This document shows positions 45,840 to 58,176 of a stretch of DNA of 64,000 nt, piece by piece. The DNA comes from Epinephelus fuscoguttatus (taxonomy: Eukaryota > Chordata > Actinopteri > Perciformes > Serranidae), in contig NC_064771.1 in assembly GCF_011397635.1 (NCBI RefSeq), positions 15,067,379 through 15,131,378 of the forward strand, written 5' to 3'. The number at the start of each line of letters is the position of its first letter. Positions within the stretch are counted from its first letter, which is position 1. The notes under the pieces were generated by a model. It searched no databases. It saw only the letters and a list, made by a program, of their open reading frames with translations, and had not been told where the DNA came from. The position numbers and the translations under genes are program-made.

Positions 45840-46820
45840 TTAACATCTAGCTGAATGTACAGTAAGCAAACTCAATCTGCTGATAAAGACTGTGTAATAT
45901 AGTCAAAAGCTCAAAGGCAAGTAAGTGGACCTTGGAAGTTTTTTTGTGCAACCTCAGTGTTTTGTCTCGGAGAGAAGAGTGCCACTTTGCAAATGCGACT
46001 GCATGAGTGTGGGATGTAATTTGCATTGCAAAAGGTGCTCAGTCAAATGGTCATCCTTTGCATCATTTACCGTGATGCAAAAAGCACCAGGTCAGGAGCG
46101 TCGGCTATTTCCACATTTTCTCGCGAGACTTGCCCGCTATAGACATGGAGACGCGAGCTGCCTGAATTTTAGTTCTCATTGCTGTGAGAGAACAGCACCG
46201 CCTTGCATGAAGCACCCTTGCTGTGCGTTTCATGTGCTTTTTAAAGAGGTAAAGTGACGATATAGTGCATGTGAGTGAGGAGGTTTGGAGCTGCAGATAG
46301 GCGCATTGATCGCGAGCATGGGCGGCGTTTCCCGTCTGTGTGCGTCCAGAGGAAAGAGAAAGCTTCCATATGGGGGGAGAGAGCTCGGGGGCTCCATGCA
46401 CACTCAGGAAACAAGTCGACTGCATGCATGAATAAGCTTTCACTGCTGGAGGTTTAATCACCGAGTAAAGCCAATTCTCCACCCCGCTTTCTGCTCATGT
46501 CACCGGGATGTGTTGGAGCATCCGGAGGTAAGTGATCCATGAACCCGGGCAGCGACCCTCTCCTCCCGGGCTGGAGAAGGGCCAGCAGGTCGGGTCAGGC
46601 TCGGCTGCTGGAGGACTAAATGAAAGGGGATGTTTTGAAGGATCAGCCTGCATATCTCAAGGATCAAACATGTGCGGACAAATCATGGATCTTCATCATC
46701 CTCATCATCATAAGTTAGCTGGCTGGCTCTAGGTTAGGCTGCTGACTTCTAGATGTCCCGCCTCCCCTCAGGTGAGACAGAGGCACACAAACACTCTGAC
46801 CTCCACCTGTGTCCACCGAC
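45840..46820 (+). promoter_or_regulatory. 5' region of mosmo, CpG-containing
   Basis: From about 46100 to 46820 the sequence is clearly richer in GC and CpG than its surroundings (GGAGACGCGAGC, GATCGCGAGCATGGGCGGCG). A donor-like GGAGGTAAGTG at 46526-46536 and an acceptor-like CCCCTCAG before 46771 might bound a 5' UTR intron. ORFs of 62-125 residues on both strands here have no family resemblance. Confidence 0.4.
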
Positions 46821-49800
46821 ATGGATAAACTCACCGTGATTTCAGGATGTCTCTTCCTCGCTGCAGACATCTTTGCCATCGCCAGCATCGCCAACCCGGA
46901 CTGGATCAGCACTGGAGAATCAGCTGGTAGGTTTTTGTTGTCACTTAGTTTCACTGCTGCACTGTGTTTGTCCTGGATAAGTGTCTATGGTTACTAATGG
47001 GAGGTCAGTCACTGCACAGCACAACCCTAAGTTGAAAATGGCATCTGTTTGTGGATGAAAAAAATAACAAAAAGAGGTCAGAAAACATGTCAGAGTGTGT
47101 TTTCAGCCTAAAATCAACAAAGTCTGAGGCAACAGTTGCACACAAACATTGCTAAAGCTCTAGTCTAATGTGTTTCTCAGCCTTTTTGGCCTATTAAGAT
47201 TAAGGTGATGGCGTCTGTGTGATCACTGTTTGGGAGTGAGAGGTAAGTGTCTAATATTTGACTAGAGAAAATGGAAAAAGTTTCTAAAAAATGGAATAAA
47301 CAGATGTTTTTCCTTCATCTGGTGACCACCCAGATTTATGTTGGCACCCAGTGAAGAGGTCTGACCCCAGGCTGTTAATCACACTTTTAGAGAACTGGAG
47401 AAATGTTAGTGTATTGAATGATTTTCAACAAACCAAAAAGAAAAACATGAATAATCTGGTGTCTAAATTGTCCTCTGAATTCAGCAAAGGTCAAGCACAT
47501 GTCCCAAAGTTCAGATACTGAAACAGTAACTGTTCTGCCAGTCAAGTTATTTTACTGTAATGTACTCAAATGTCCATATTCTTACAAGATCATCTTCATC
47601 ATCCTCCAACACAAGAGTGTAGGTTTGCTTCAACATTATGGAGGGGACACACATACATAAAATGGGGGTTTGAAGGTCAGTGGCCAGAAAATTTTTAGCA
47701 TCACACGTTTAATTTCCTGCAATATGTTGTTTTTTATGCACAAATGTCTGGTGTAAAAGCTTTTAATTTTGTCAAAAGTCCTGCAACTTTCATGTTATTA
47801 GAGAGGGAAAAATGCACATGTTCTAACTATTGAGGAGAACATGTGCAGGGAGTGCAGTGCACTTTAAAGGCCCAAAACTACTTTTCTTAGTCAGCTTTTT
47901 AATGTAAATCATTAAATCCTATATGTAAAACACAGTTTTCTGTCAAAGCTTGAACAGATTTTGTTATTTTACGCGGGATATTTCCATATTTGTGTTTGTA
48001 TCTGTGTGTTTCTTACTGCTTCGAAGGTGTTCGGCTGTAAAAAGATGATGTTGTGTACGTGCACCAATCAAGGTTTAGCAAAATTTGAATGAAAATCTGA
48101 GGACAGTTGTTGGGTTGTTTCAAAAATGTATGCAGCACAACAACTTATTGGCTGCATCCAAAATTCCATGCTAAAACAGTACGTGAGATTTTTCTAGTAT
48201 GTCTGAAATTTTAGTAGGAAACCCATAGCACTTGACTCGCACACTGTTTCCGATGAAACATTGTAGTATGCAATCACTGGACACTGTGTCGACATAATTA
48301 TCTTACAGTGCAGTGCGGTAGACAACGTTTGTCACGGACATGACCAAGACAGCTGAGACAACTTGAGACAGTTTAAGTATAAGTGTAAGATTTCACATAT
48401 TTTTTAGATTATTTTCAAATTGCTGGCAGAGTTGAGGTTGGCCAGAGTTAATACAGGTTACCATGGTTACTTGTCGCCAACCTACAGTGAGGCTCTCTTG
48501 AAGTGACATGGTAATTACAGCTTAGGGATCAAAAGCTACATACTACTGTTTGTGTACACAAAAGTATTACAACGATAGAACACATATCAGGAATGTAGTC
48601 TCTTCTTTTAATCCCCGTATTCCACTACTTTGTCACTACATCACCCACAATGCAACTCAACCACTGTCAATTCTGTTGGAGATTCGGATGTGTTATGGTA
48701 GTAGTGGCTGATGTAGCCTCAAGCAGAGATGATGAGCGATCTGGAGACCTTGACACCAGGAGATTTCACACAACTTGTAGTCTTCAGCTCCAACAGACGC
48801 TGACTCGAGTGACATCACTTCAAGATATACTATGCAAGAATTGTTGGTTACTGTTTGTATATAATATTGCCAGTGAAATTGAAAGCCAACCCTGGGTGCT
48901 GTGCCTGCGATTTTCATAGCTTCTTCTTGGACTCATGCTGCTTACAGTCTTGCACTTGGTCGCTACCTTTTTATAAGGCGCGCTGATCCCAGGAACGCCC
49001 TGATCATAGCAAAATAAGAAGAAAAATACAGGCAGATGGCAGAGTCTCTGCAGATAAAAACACTGCCACACACTTCTCCTGGGTCATAAGTGATAGGTGA
49101 GAGGGATTACTTTTGTATGAGTCTATACAATGTCTTTTTTTTATTTAGGAGAATCCTGCATAGTATATCTTTACAACAGTTTCACACATCTCCTTCTGGA
49201 GACACTTCATACAACTTTTTCACATGTGCAGTAGTACACCCTGATGCCTGTTAACAGATTTTGATGTGCAAAATGGGTGGAATTTCCCTTTAACTTTGAA
49301 CAACTCATAGCTAAGGATAATTTTTTGGAACTGGAACTTTGATCGTTTCAGAGAGCTTGATTTTAAATCATGTTTAATACTTACATAAATATGTTGGCGT
49401 CTTAAATCAGTGTCAAAACTTGTTCTGGAATAAATCACCATTATGATCATTTTACAGCCAATACTGATCACTTGTGGGAAGTTAGATTTTATTCATTGTA
49501 CAGTCAGTCCTAGAATTAAAGTCTCGAATACAGGTTTTATCCAAATCCCACAGACTTCTACTCACAGTCAGCCTCCCTGGTTATTTCAATAGAGTACTAT
49601 TCAGATGCAAAGTCCAAAAGCTAAACATTGACTAAAACTGATGCAACAGACAAACAGCACCACTACAGTATATGCACAGCTGCTGGAGGTTCTTGTCAGC
49701 CTCCATCCTCATGCTACAGTGGAGCAGAGATAAGCACGTAACCTGCGTGCCAAGTGATCATTACAGGATTTAATTTGTTGTAAAAAATACTGACTGCTGC

Positions 49801-50667
49801 TGCAAGTTGAGTACATAACAAGATGTTTTTGTCACATAATTGAATGAGTAACCACAGCACCAAATCTTTCTCTCCCAGTCATCATAGCACAAAATGGACT
49901 GTAGTTCAGACCAGCTCACACTGAAGGTTTTGACTCTTGTTCCCTGATTGCAAGCGATGGTGTGAAATGACTGTACTTACTGTACTAAAAGCTTTTTGTT
50001 CCTGTTTAATTAGCCGAATAGTAATTACCTGAAAGCAGGAAGTGTTGTTTGGGAGTGAAGATGTGGGACTCTTAATTTGGCCTCCTGGGAGAACGGTGCT
50101 TTCCACCAGAAGAATTAACGCTCCTCGCACTCAGTCATGATGTATTCTTATTTTGAGTGCTTAGTGTATACGCAGAAGTAAAAACACACACACTCATACA
50201 TGTATATATGTATATTCATTTAGTTTTGTTTTCAGTCTGTTCCTCTGCACTTAGCCCAGCTCTGATGAATGTAGTTAGTTGGCCATCTAGATTTATTAAA
50301 CACCCAGAAAAGGGAGAAAATATACAGAATAAACTTATTATAATTATAACATAATAAGCCTATGCTCACTATGAATATGCACTTTGAGAATTTCCTATTG
50401 GTTGACACGATCAATAGAATCACACCACTGGTGACGGCAACACTTGAGTTTATTATTAGTTTAGCTGCTGTTCAAACACTGATGTGCTCACGAGCCGACG
50501 TATCATAGTGCTTTTCTATCTACCACAAGGTCGATATGCATGCTGTCAGCACACTGTGTGCGTGTGTGTGTGTGTGTGTGAAAGAGAGAGAGAGAAACTG
50601 CAACAATGTGAGCCGGTGCACTTATGTGTGTTTGTGTGCTTAAGTGTCGTGTTGTGAGATTTGAAGG

Positions 50668-50735
<68 letters not shown>

Positions 50736-52680
50736 TGCTTAGTTTGTTAAAGAAGTCTCTGACAGGAGACTCTCACTATGGCAGGTCTGTATTTCCTTCA
50801 CCAGGAAAACAAATAAAGTAAAGTTACTTATTAATTTTTTTCACTCTTTCTTATTTTATTCCTGTGCCGGCTCTCATTCATAATTATACATTTTGTTGCT
50901 GAAAAGAATAAGTCACCCACAAAATGATCATTTATATATCAGTTACTCACCCAGTGTTATGTTGAATTTGTGAATAAATGCTTTCTTGCTTGCCTCAGTG
51001 GTACACAAAGAATCCAAAAACTGAGATATTGCTACATGAAGTGGAACAAAAGGGGTTCATGTTTAAACTATAGCAAAACAATTTATTTGCAAAGTCTCAC
51101 ACAACTCGTGCAGTATAATCAGTCTCATTTATCCAGTCCGCACGCATTCTGAGACAGAAGAATTAAATAAAGATTAAGTTTAATGCGAAATGGAAGTGTA
51201 CAGATTAACAGATGATTCTCCCATGGGGTCCAGACACTGGTGGAGGTGGTGGTGGCTGATGACTTTGGCTGATGAGTGCTGAGGCGAATAGAGGCTGCAT
51301 CCGAGAAGACTAGGCGGTGATGGGGCGGTGGAGGGTGTGCATGGCAGCAGCATGAAAGGACTGTGGGCAGAAATGAACCATATTTAAATTGAGGAGCAAT
51401 GAGATGATAGGCTGATGGAGAAGGTGTGTCGCTGTGCTATTGGTTGATCGGCTGTAGAGTGGCTGATGACGCGATTGACAGCTCCAAACACTGACCACCG
51501 GAGAGAGAGCAGGAGCATGCATGCAAGGAGTGAATGGCAGGGTGAGGAAGAAGATAATGTGTTTGAGACTGTTTACAATGAAGTGTTTTAGATGGTAAAG
51601 CTTTAGCAAAAATTTGATATAGTATTACTGTTGTTAAATGCGCCACCCCTTTACTTCAATTCCCCATGAATTTTCTCTGTTTTTGGATTCTTCGTTCACT
51701 GTAGAGGCATGTGAGAAAACCAACGTTTTCTTCCCTACTCAAGGTACCACAGGGTGAGTAACTGATATACAAATGGTCATTTTGCATTTGAAGTTTTCCT
51801 TTAAGTTTATTCTCGCTCTCATAAATCATATCAAAAACAAAGCCCGCGCTCCATCATGGCAGGAAGCAAAAGCACATTTCTGTGTGACTTACATTTTTTT
51901 GGTATGGAGTCCAGTATGCGGGGAAATGAACGCACTATTTACATTGTCCCCCACCCTGCAGTGTGAAAGGATGTGTTGAAAGGGAACAGGATATCCTGTG
52001 TATAGGAGGGGATAGGTCAACCTGCAGGAGGATGTGGTTCAGTCTTGTCCTGGTATCATCACCCAGCACTGTATCCAAAATCAGCAACCGAAGCCCTTTC
52101 AAGCCAGCAATAAATATTTTAAGGGCTGATGGATATGGGAGTAGGAATTAAATCTGTTGTTTGTTTTGTAGTATGATTTTCTCAGGTCCCTAATTTTAGT
52201 TGTGCATCTTTTACACATTGTATAGTTTAAAAATAATAAACCGCTAAATGTAAATTAAGGGATTTTAATGGTTTTAAGCAGCAGGTGTTTATTCAAAAGC
52301 AGCATATGTTATGTAATTATCCCCCCTAATTAAAAGATGTTTCAGTGCCTCCCTGTGTTTTTCCTGCACTCTTTGTGATATTGGTTACTTGTAATTTTGG
52401 CCATCGTGACACCATTGTGACAATTATGTTAATTCTACAGTCGCATGGTTTAAATTGCCCAGAATAAATCCATAAATCCATAAAATGTATAAAGCTCCTC
52501 TTTCTTCTATGTCGGCTTGGCGGGCACTAACTGCTCGCTGAGGATAATGAGAAAGAAAAAAGGAGCGAGACAAAAGACTAAATGAAGGTGTGGGAGGATT
52601 TCATTTATGTGCTCTGTGTTGTGTCGTCTATGTAGTCAGACTGGATGCAGAGTTGAGCAGATGCAGTCTCTGTTGGGCTC

Positions 52681-52720
<40 letters not shown>

Positions 52721-55700
52721 ACCTGACATCACAGCCACCCAGCAGGCTCTGTGAGACAGCAGGCCGTCAGGTGACTTGCCATCTGATGTAGGGTTATTGA
52801 TCTCTTCGTTTCTTACATCTTACAGTTTCTCTCTCTGTGTCTGCGATGCTTTGGTGGTTCTTGCCAGAACCCTGAGCCTGTTTGACATCATTCATGAATC
52901 ACTAGGGGTCACTGCTGCGCTGGGACACAGTGTTTCCATACCAACAGGTTCCTCGGCCTCCGGTCACTGTGGGGAATCAGAGGGACTCCTGGGAGGTCAT
53001 CAGCCAGAAACATAAGAACTACTGTAATGTCATATGTTGCTGTGCATTAGGTTGTTTTTGCCTTTCACTTAATGGATTTAATGTGCAGGACCCATCTGTT
53101 TGGGACTGAGCCTTAAAGTGAGCCTTAAAGTGAGTTTTAGCTCATTGTTAAGCTGACTGGCCACCAACTTATCTGTCTTGGTTCGCTCTCACCACTCTCA
53201 TAGCCTTGCTTTCGGCTGCAGCAAACAAAAGACAAATAAGCATCAATCAGTAGACAGACACAGTTAGTGACCAGAGACGAGTTGCATATAACCCTGTGTA
53301 GATTAATGACTAAAACTGTGTGTACACACAAAGGAAGAAATATGCCTACACATTCTTTTAGTCAGATTTATTAAGCTATGCATACGCCTGATTCTGTTTG
53401 ATAAATCTCAGTCGTGGTGATGCTGGGTGCACCTGCACAAGCCTCATTTCCACACTCAGAGTTCGCAATAAATGACTGTAGAAACTCTATTAAACATACG
53501 TTTGCATATCAATACTTGTGCCCCTACATCACTCATTAGACCTGTCAATGAGAAATGACTTATGCTTGGTTTTTGTGCGTACGTGTGGTTTATGTATCAA
53601 ACCCCAGCTGTTGAACGTATCGGAGCATTTAGCAGCTAAAGCTCCAGATGCTTTCCTAGGGAGTTGGTAGAGACCAAAAACAGAGCTAAAAGAGAGACAG
53701 TATTGACCTACAGTCATCAGTTTGCTAACAAGTTTGCCATATCAGTTTGTATGTCAATGTTAAGCCCACAACATGTTTCAGCTGCCCCCAAGTGGCCAAA
53801 AAATGTTATTGCAGATATAAAGAGGATTTTTTTTTTCTCCCTCTCTGTCTCCACCCAGGCTCTCTGACTGTGGGTCTGGTTCGTCAGTGCCAGACCATCC
53901 ACGGCAGAGACCGGACCTGCATCCCCCCACAGCTTCCCCCGGAGTGGATCACCACACTCTTCTTCATCATCCTGGGCATCGTCTCCCTCACCGTCACCTG
54001 TGGTCTGCTGGTGATGTCACGCTGGCGCCGCGAAGCTGCCCGATACGCCCGATGGATCGCCTTCACAGGGAGTAGGTGTTCGCTGTCACCTTAAATGCTC
54101 TTCAATCATAACCATCTCTCTTTGAATAAATAGTTTCAAATTTGTTATCAAATGACATTCCAGGGTTGAAGACAACTGTCAGCCAATAGGAAGTGACAAA
54201 CTTACAGTTGAGAGCAAAACACAAGTTCAGCATTGACAGACTGGCATTATATTCTTCCTTGAAACCATCGTGGACATTTGTAAACACAATTGTTCTGTGT
54301 CCAGTTTGCTGCTGTTAAATAACAGTTTTCTGAATATTAAAATTGCCTTAATATCACACCCAACCCTTTTAGCCGTAAAGTACCACACCAGGGTCAGAAA
54401 TTAATTGCAGGTGGAGGCAAGCTCACCCATTATAGCTTATAAAATGCTTGTGAAAGTAACCGATGCTACTTGAGAATTTCCTGTGAGGTAAATGGAGCCT
54501 TCCTCAGAACTCAGCACTTCATTTCAGGAGAGCTTTTAGTCCGGTAATTATGAACATCTTGACAAAGTGACTGTGGAGGAGCTGTAATTGATGGGCCGTT
54601 TTCTATTTTTACAGGAAAGAGACAGAGTTTGTCTGTTACAGAGGACCAGAGCAGGAGCTTCACTTGGCTCCAATTATAGAAAAATATGAAGCAGGTTCTC
54701 ATGAGTAGACCATCAATACTGGGGGCTGATTTTAGTGCTAAGGACAGTTTTTTTCCCACACACATTTTAATACCTAAAAGCTGCCTTAAAAGTTATATGT
54801 TGTGTAGTTGTTCATATTATTTTATATTGGACACCTCATCTATCATTAAGTCAAATGACAGCCCCTGACTAAGTGACATTTTGTAGATATTTTATATTAT
54901 ATTCAGTGTATAACAATAACAGTGCAGAACAACTGGTAAAGTCGTTTATTAGTAAATATTTTTTCATTTTTCTTACACCAATCATAATCAAGAAGGCTTC
55001 GGGACCACCTATGAAGGTTTGGCGACCTCTAGTGGTGCTTAGGACTCCTAGGTTGGGAACCAGTGGTCTTGAGCAGTGGTTCCTAATTGATGGATTGTGG
55101 TCCAAAAGTGGGTCGCAAACATGTCAAGATTGTAAAAAAACACACTTTATTTTTGAAGTACAGTGAATTTTTGGCACAAACTTTCATTCTGAAATGCTGT
55201 TTCCTGTTGTAGAGTGAGTAAATAACAGACAGCTGCTTAACAGAGGCGGCAAACTAAGATGATGACATGGCCGAATGCAAGTATGACACTGAATATGTTA
55301 GACTTTGCGGATCTTGAACTAATGACTACGGAGCAGTCTGGACCCCGTGGCTGGACCAGTTGGGAACCAGTGGTCTAGAGCAGTGATTTGTCTTTTTTTT
55401 TTGTCAGATGGACCCCAGTAGCCATGTCACATGAGCTCCAGTCACCTTTAGTTGACAACTCCATTGAGTTTCAGTTCATCCATTACTTTTAGCTATTTGA
55501 ACTCTTACTTGTAGCTATCTGTTTTGATTATGCTAACTATTTTAACCAGCTGTTCATTACTTTTAGCTAACACTTTTAGCTGTTTGTCTATTACTTTTTG
55601 CTTACTGGTAACTATTTTATCTATTACTAAGAGACAATTTACCATTTATGCATTAGTTTTAATTATTTCAAGATTTATTGCTTCTAACTGTTTCAACCAT

Positions 55701-56868
55701 TTGCCCATTACTTTTAGCCAACTCCATTCCTTTAAAGAAATTCTACACCTGCTAAATGATCATTAGTTTGTCAATTAGTTGTCCTGTGTTATGTTGGATT
55801 CATGAAGAAAATTTTGATTTTCTTTCATGCTTTCACAGTGAACGAAGAATCCAAAAAACAGCGAAAATTCTTGATAAATTGAATTAAAAAGGTCTGTGTT
55901 AAACAAACGCAAAACTATATCAAAACAGCTGCACACAACTTGTGCAGTATAATCCAAGTCTCATTTATTCAGTTGTGTGCTCAGTGCTTCCCGACTGCAT
56001 TTTCACCGAAACCTTCCTATTAAAAACACTTCGGCAGGCTAGCTACTCATCCATGCATGGCACTGTTTTTGGGGAAGTGTATAAAATAGTAAGGTTTTAG
56101 CAAAAATGCAGGTGATTGGGAAGTACTGAGCATACGACTGGATAAATGAGACTTGGATTATACTGCAGGAGTTGTGTGAGAGTTTGTAAATCAGTATTTT
56201 GATATAATTTGATATGTGGAACACTTTGACTTCATCAAGAATAATCGCCTTTTTTGGATTCTTCGTTCACAGTGGAGGCATGTGAGAAAAAGGTTTCTTC
56301 ACAAATTTAATGTAACACAAGATGAGTTATTGATATACAAAAGAACATTTGGGGGTGAAGTATTCCTTTAAGCTAAATGTTTCAACTATTTTATCCCTTA
56401 CTTTTAGCTAATGTAACTGTTTATCCCTCACTTCAGCTTATCCCCTGGCTCGCTAACTAGTTTCCATGCTCTCTCAACGTGTGTTCAGGTGGCACAGCTG
56501 GCCTGATATTTGAAAGCATTTTTGAAATTTAAATCTTGTTTTCTGTATTTCTAAATGTGTTTAGCTTCTCTACAGTCTTTTCTGATAACCCCTGGCAGCT
56601 GCAGGAGTACTCCAGGCTGGGAGTCGCTGGTCTAGAGGGGATGGTAATCTTCTTTCTGTCCGTGTGTTTTTCGTCTGTCACAGTGGTCCTGTTCTGCATG
56701 GCTGCCCTCATATTCCCCATCGGCTTCTACATCAACGAGGTTGGAGGACAGCCATATAAGCTCCCCAACAACACGGTGGTGGGCTCCTCCTACGTCCTCT
56801 TTGTTCTGTCCATATTCTTCACCATCGTGGGACTGCTGTTTGCTGGGAAGGTGTGCCTGCCCGGCTGA
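46821..56868 (+). CDS. mosmo: Modulator of smoothened (attenuator of Hedgehog; complete, 3 exons)
   Basis: Tetraspan membrane protein that works with MEGF8/MGRN1 to lower surface Smoothened and so damp Hedgehog signalling. Coding exons: 46821-46926, 53859-54071 and 56684-56868; 504 nt, 167 residues, the same length as the human protein (C16orf52). It starts MDKLTVISGCLFLAADIFAI. Four hydrophobic segments lie at about 5-25, 66-88, 101-123 and 138-162. The first loop has Cys46 and Cys56 in RQCQTIHGRDRTC. The last loop has EVGGQPYKLPNNTVVG with an NNT sequon, and it ends AGKVCLPG. Splice phases join ESAG-SLTV and FTG-MVLFC. Intron 1 is about 6.9 kb and full of repeats. The stop is followed by a long 3' UTR. 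Confidence 0.97.
46927..48150. other. mosmo intron 1, first part, nothing recognised
   Basis: AT-rich intronic sequence without a clear repeat boundary or exon. Confidence 0.4.
48150..49090. repeat. Teleost dispersed repeats in mosmo intron 1
   Basis: About 48153-48330 carries GCATCCAAAATTCCATGC and TAGTATGTCTGAAATTTTAG, the fish family also seen near 25640. At 48640-49090, blocks such as TCGGATGTGTTATGG, ACAACTTGTAGTCTTCAGCTCC and AAGGCGCGCTGATCCCAGGA suggest another dispersed element. The 60-90 residue ORFs are part of these. Confidence 0.4.
50557..50733. repeat. (GT)n and (AC)n microsatellites
   Basis: GT run at 50557-50580 followed by (GA)n, then a pure AC run of about 64 bp at 50669-50732. 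Opposite-phase runs about 110 bp apart could pair. Confidence 0.95.
50901..51804. mobile_element. Terminal-inverted-repeat element, ~0.9 kb, mosmo intron 1
   Basis: Left end CACCCACAAAATGATCATTTATATATCAGTTACTCACCC; right end in reverse complement AATGCAAAATGACCATTTGTATATCAGTTACTCACCC. The left part includes ACAAAGAATCCAAAAACTGAG and the right part its partner TTTTTGGATTCTTCGTTCAC. A second copy is at 55755-56371. Abundant teleost non-autonomous family; class not settled. The centre (51200-51560) is G-rich with repeated GGTGGAGG/GGCTGATGA words. Confidence 0.6.
52686..52720. repeat. (TG)n microsatellite
   Basis: TG dinucleotide run of about 34 bp. Confidence 0.95.
53340..53620. repeat. Teleost dispersed repeat
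   Basis: TTAAGCTATGCATACGCCTGA, GTTCGCAATAAATGACTG and TGCGTACGTGTGGTTTATGTATCAA mark a fish repeat with palindromic character. Immediately upstream of mosmo exon 2. Confidence 0.4.
54110..55050. other. mosmo intron 2, first part, nothing recognised
   Basis: No exon seen. The last 70 bp (from about 54985) read as the end of an hAT-like element (TTGGGAACCAGTG). Confidence 0.4.
55074..55372. mobile_element. Non-autonomous hAT-like element (~299 bp), mosmo intron 2
   Basis: Starts CAGTGGTTCCTAATTGATGG and ends CCAGTTGGGAACCAGTG. Flanking octamers GTCTTGAG (55066-55073) and GTCTAGAG (55373-55380) match at 7 of 8. The word GTTGGGAACCAGTGGTCT also lies just upstream at 55052-55070, so it sits in a head-to-tail cluster of related elements. 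Confidence 0.6.
55755..56371. mobile_element. Second copy of the terminal-inverted-repeat element, mosmo intron 2
   Basis: CAGTGAACGAAGAATCCAAAA on the left and TTTTTGGATTCTTCGTTCAC followed by GATGAGTTATTGATATACAAA on the right are the same arms as at 50901-51804. Shorter and more decayed than that copy. The middle (55920-56160) has its own inverted pair ACAACTTGTGCAGTATAATCCAAG / CTTGGATTATACTGCAGGAG. Confidence 0.55.
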
Positions 56869-58048
56869 AAAACTCTCCTCTTCTTTTTGTGTCTTTGGAG
56901 AAACTCCACCATCGGAGGCAACTTTTGTGACTCTTCATGGCAGTGTTGGAAGCATCGCTGAAGTTGAACAAAACTGAGAAACACCTGTTTGTGTTTGTTC
57001 TTTGGATGATTTGTCACGATGCCTGTAACTGGAGCTGAAATCATGCCATCTGTACATCTGTTTGTTCAGAGACTGAGCAGAGGCAGAGAGCTCTGAAACA
57101 GCCCTTATCATCATCATCAGTCCTGAACGATGAGTGTGAAGTGATGAACAGGCAGGAGAATTAAAAAAAACATGGAAATGATGGAAATGGATTCAAACAT
57201 CCGAACTTTCAAGGGAGGCCTGCTGTATTATCTGTCACCTTAACATTTACTGACAGATATCCCTTGCTCTTCCCATCCCATCAACAAGATGCACACAGAC
57301 TGACATGTCAGGCCACATGCTGGCCAAAGCACCAAATATTGGCCAGTCACCTCAATATAATGGAGGCTCTTCCCTGACCACAGCTACATGGAACTATCTG
57401 TAATATATACAATGATGTTTCATTTTCTTGGCACATTTTATTTATTTGTTTAATTGTTCAGTTCTGTTTTTTGTAAAGGTATTTTTTATTGAAAGGCCTA
57501 ATGTATCCCAGAGTTTCCCTGCCATTAATATGTGTGGTGGATCACTTTGCCTTAAAGAGCTTTTAACCTTAAAATAAGTATCATATTGTTGAGTTGTAGT
57601 GTCTTTAAAATTCTGGATACATGAAATGATCTCGCATAAAAATGTTAGAACTAGAATGTAAAATGGGCTTTCAGGCAACATCGGTCCAAAATGATCATAA
57701 TGAGGAGTGAGTAGTGTAAAGTTGTGTGCATGGATGTGTTGCAGGAATATGAGCTGGTCTCTACGATGATGTATGGATCAGCAGTGAGCCTCACATTGAC
57801 AGGTCAAACCTGTTCTGGTCTCTCTGTTACGGCTTTGTTCTTTCTAGTGATGTAGTGAATGTATTATTCACCTTTTGAGCATTTCCTGTTGTTTAAACAC
57901 TGTATCAAGAAATGACTGGATCTATGACTAGTTTGTTTTATATATTTGAGATGCCGACTTCATTTCTGTGTAAATGACAGACAGCCAGTCTGTGACGTTT
58001 TCTAGAAGCACTGTGATGTTCTTGAATGAGCATGGAAGATCTCATTGC

Positions 58049-58054
58049 ATTAAA
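58049..58054 (+). terminator. Polyadenylation signal ATTAAA, mosmo
   Basis: The common variant hexamer about 1.18 kb after the stop codon, followed by a TG/T-rich stretch (GATTGTCTCAATTTGTTTT). The 3' UTR would span about 56869-58070. Confidence 0.5.
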
Positions 58055-58176
58055 AATGAGTCATTGGAACACTGATTGTCTCAATTTGTTTTAATAAGTT
58101 TCTTTTAGAAGGCCATATTACTGTAAGTACTGTAAGTGCTACACTGGGTTAAGGCACTATGTAGGTGGTTAAATAC

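Noticed and set aside
46105-46482. 125-residue minus-strand ORF upstream of mosmo
   Set aside because: CpG-rich promoter-type DNA gives long chance frames; no domain and no splice sites in phase.
50503-50821. ORFs of His-Thr and Cys-Val repeats
   Set aside because: Translations of the (AC)n/(GT)n microsatellites.
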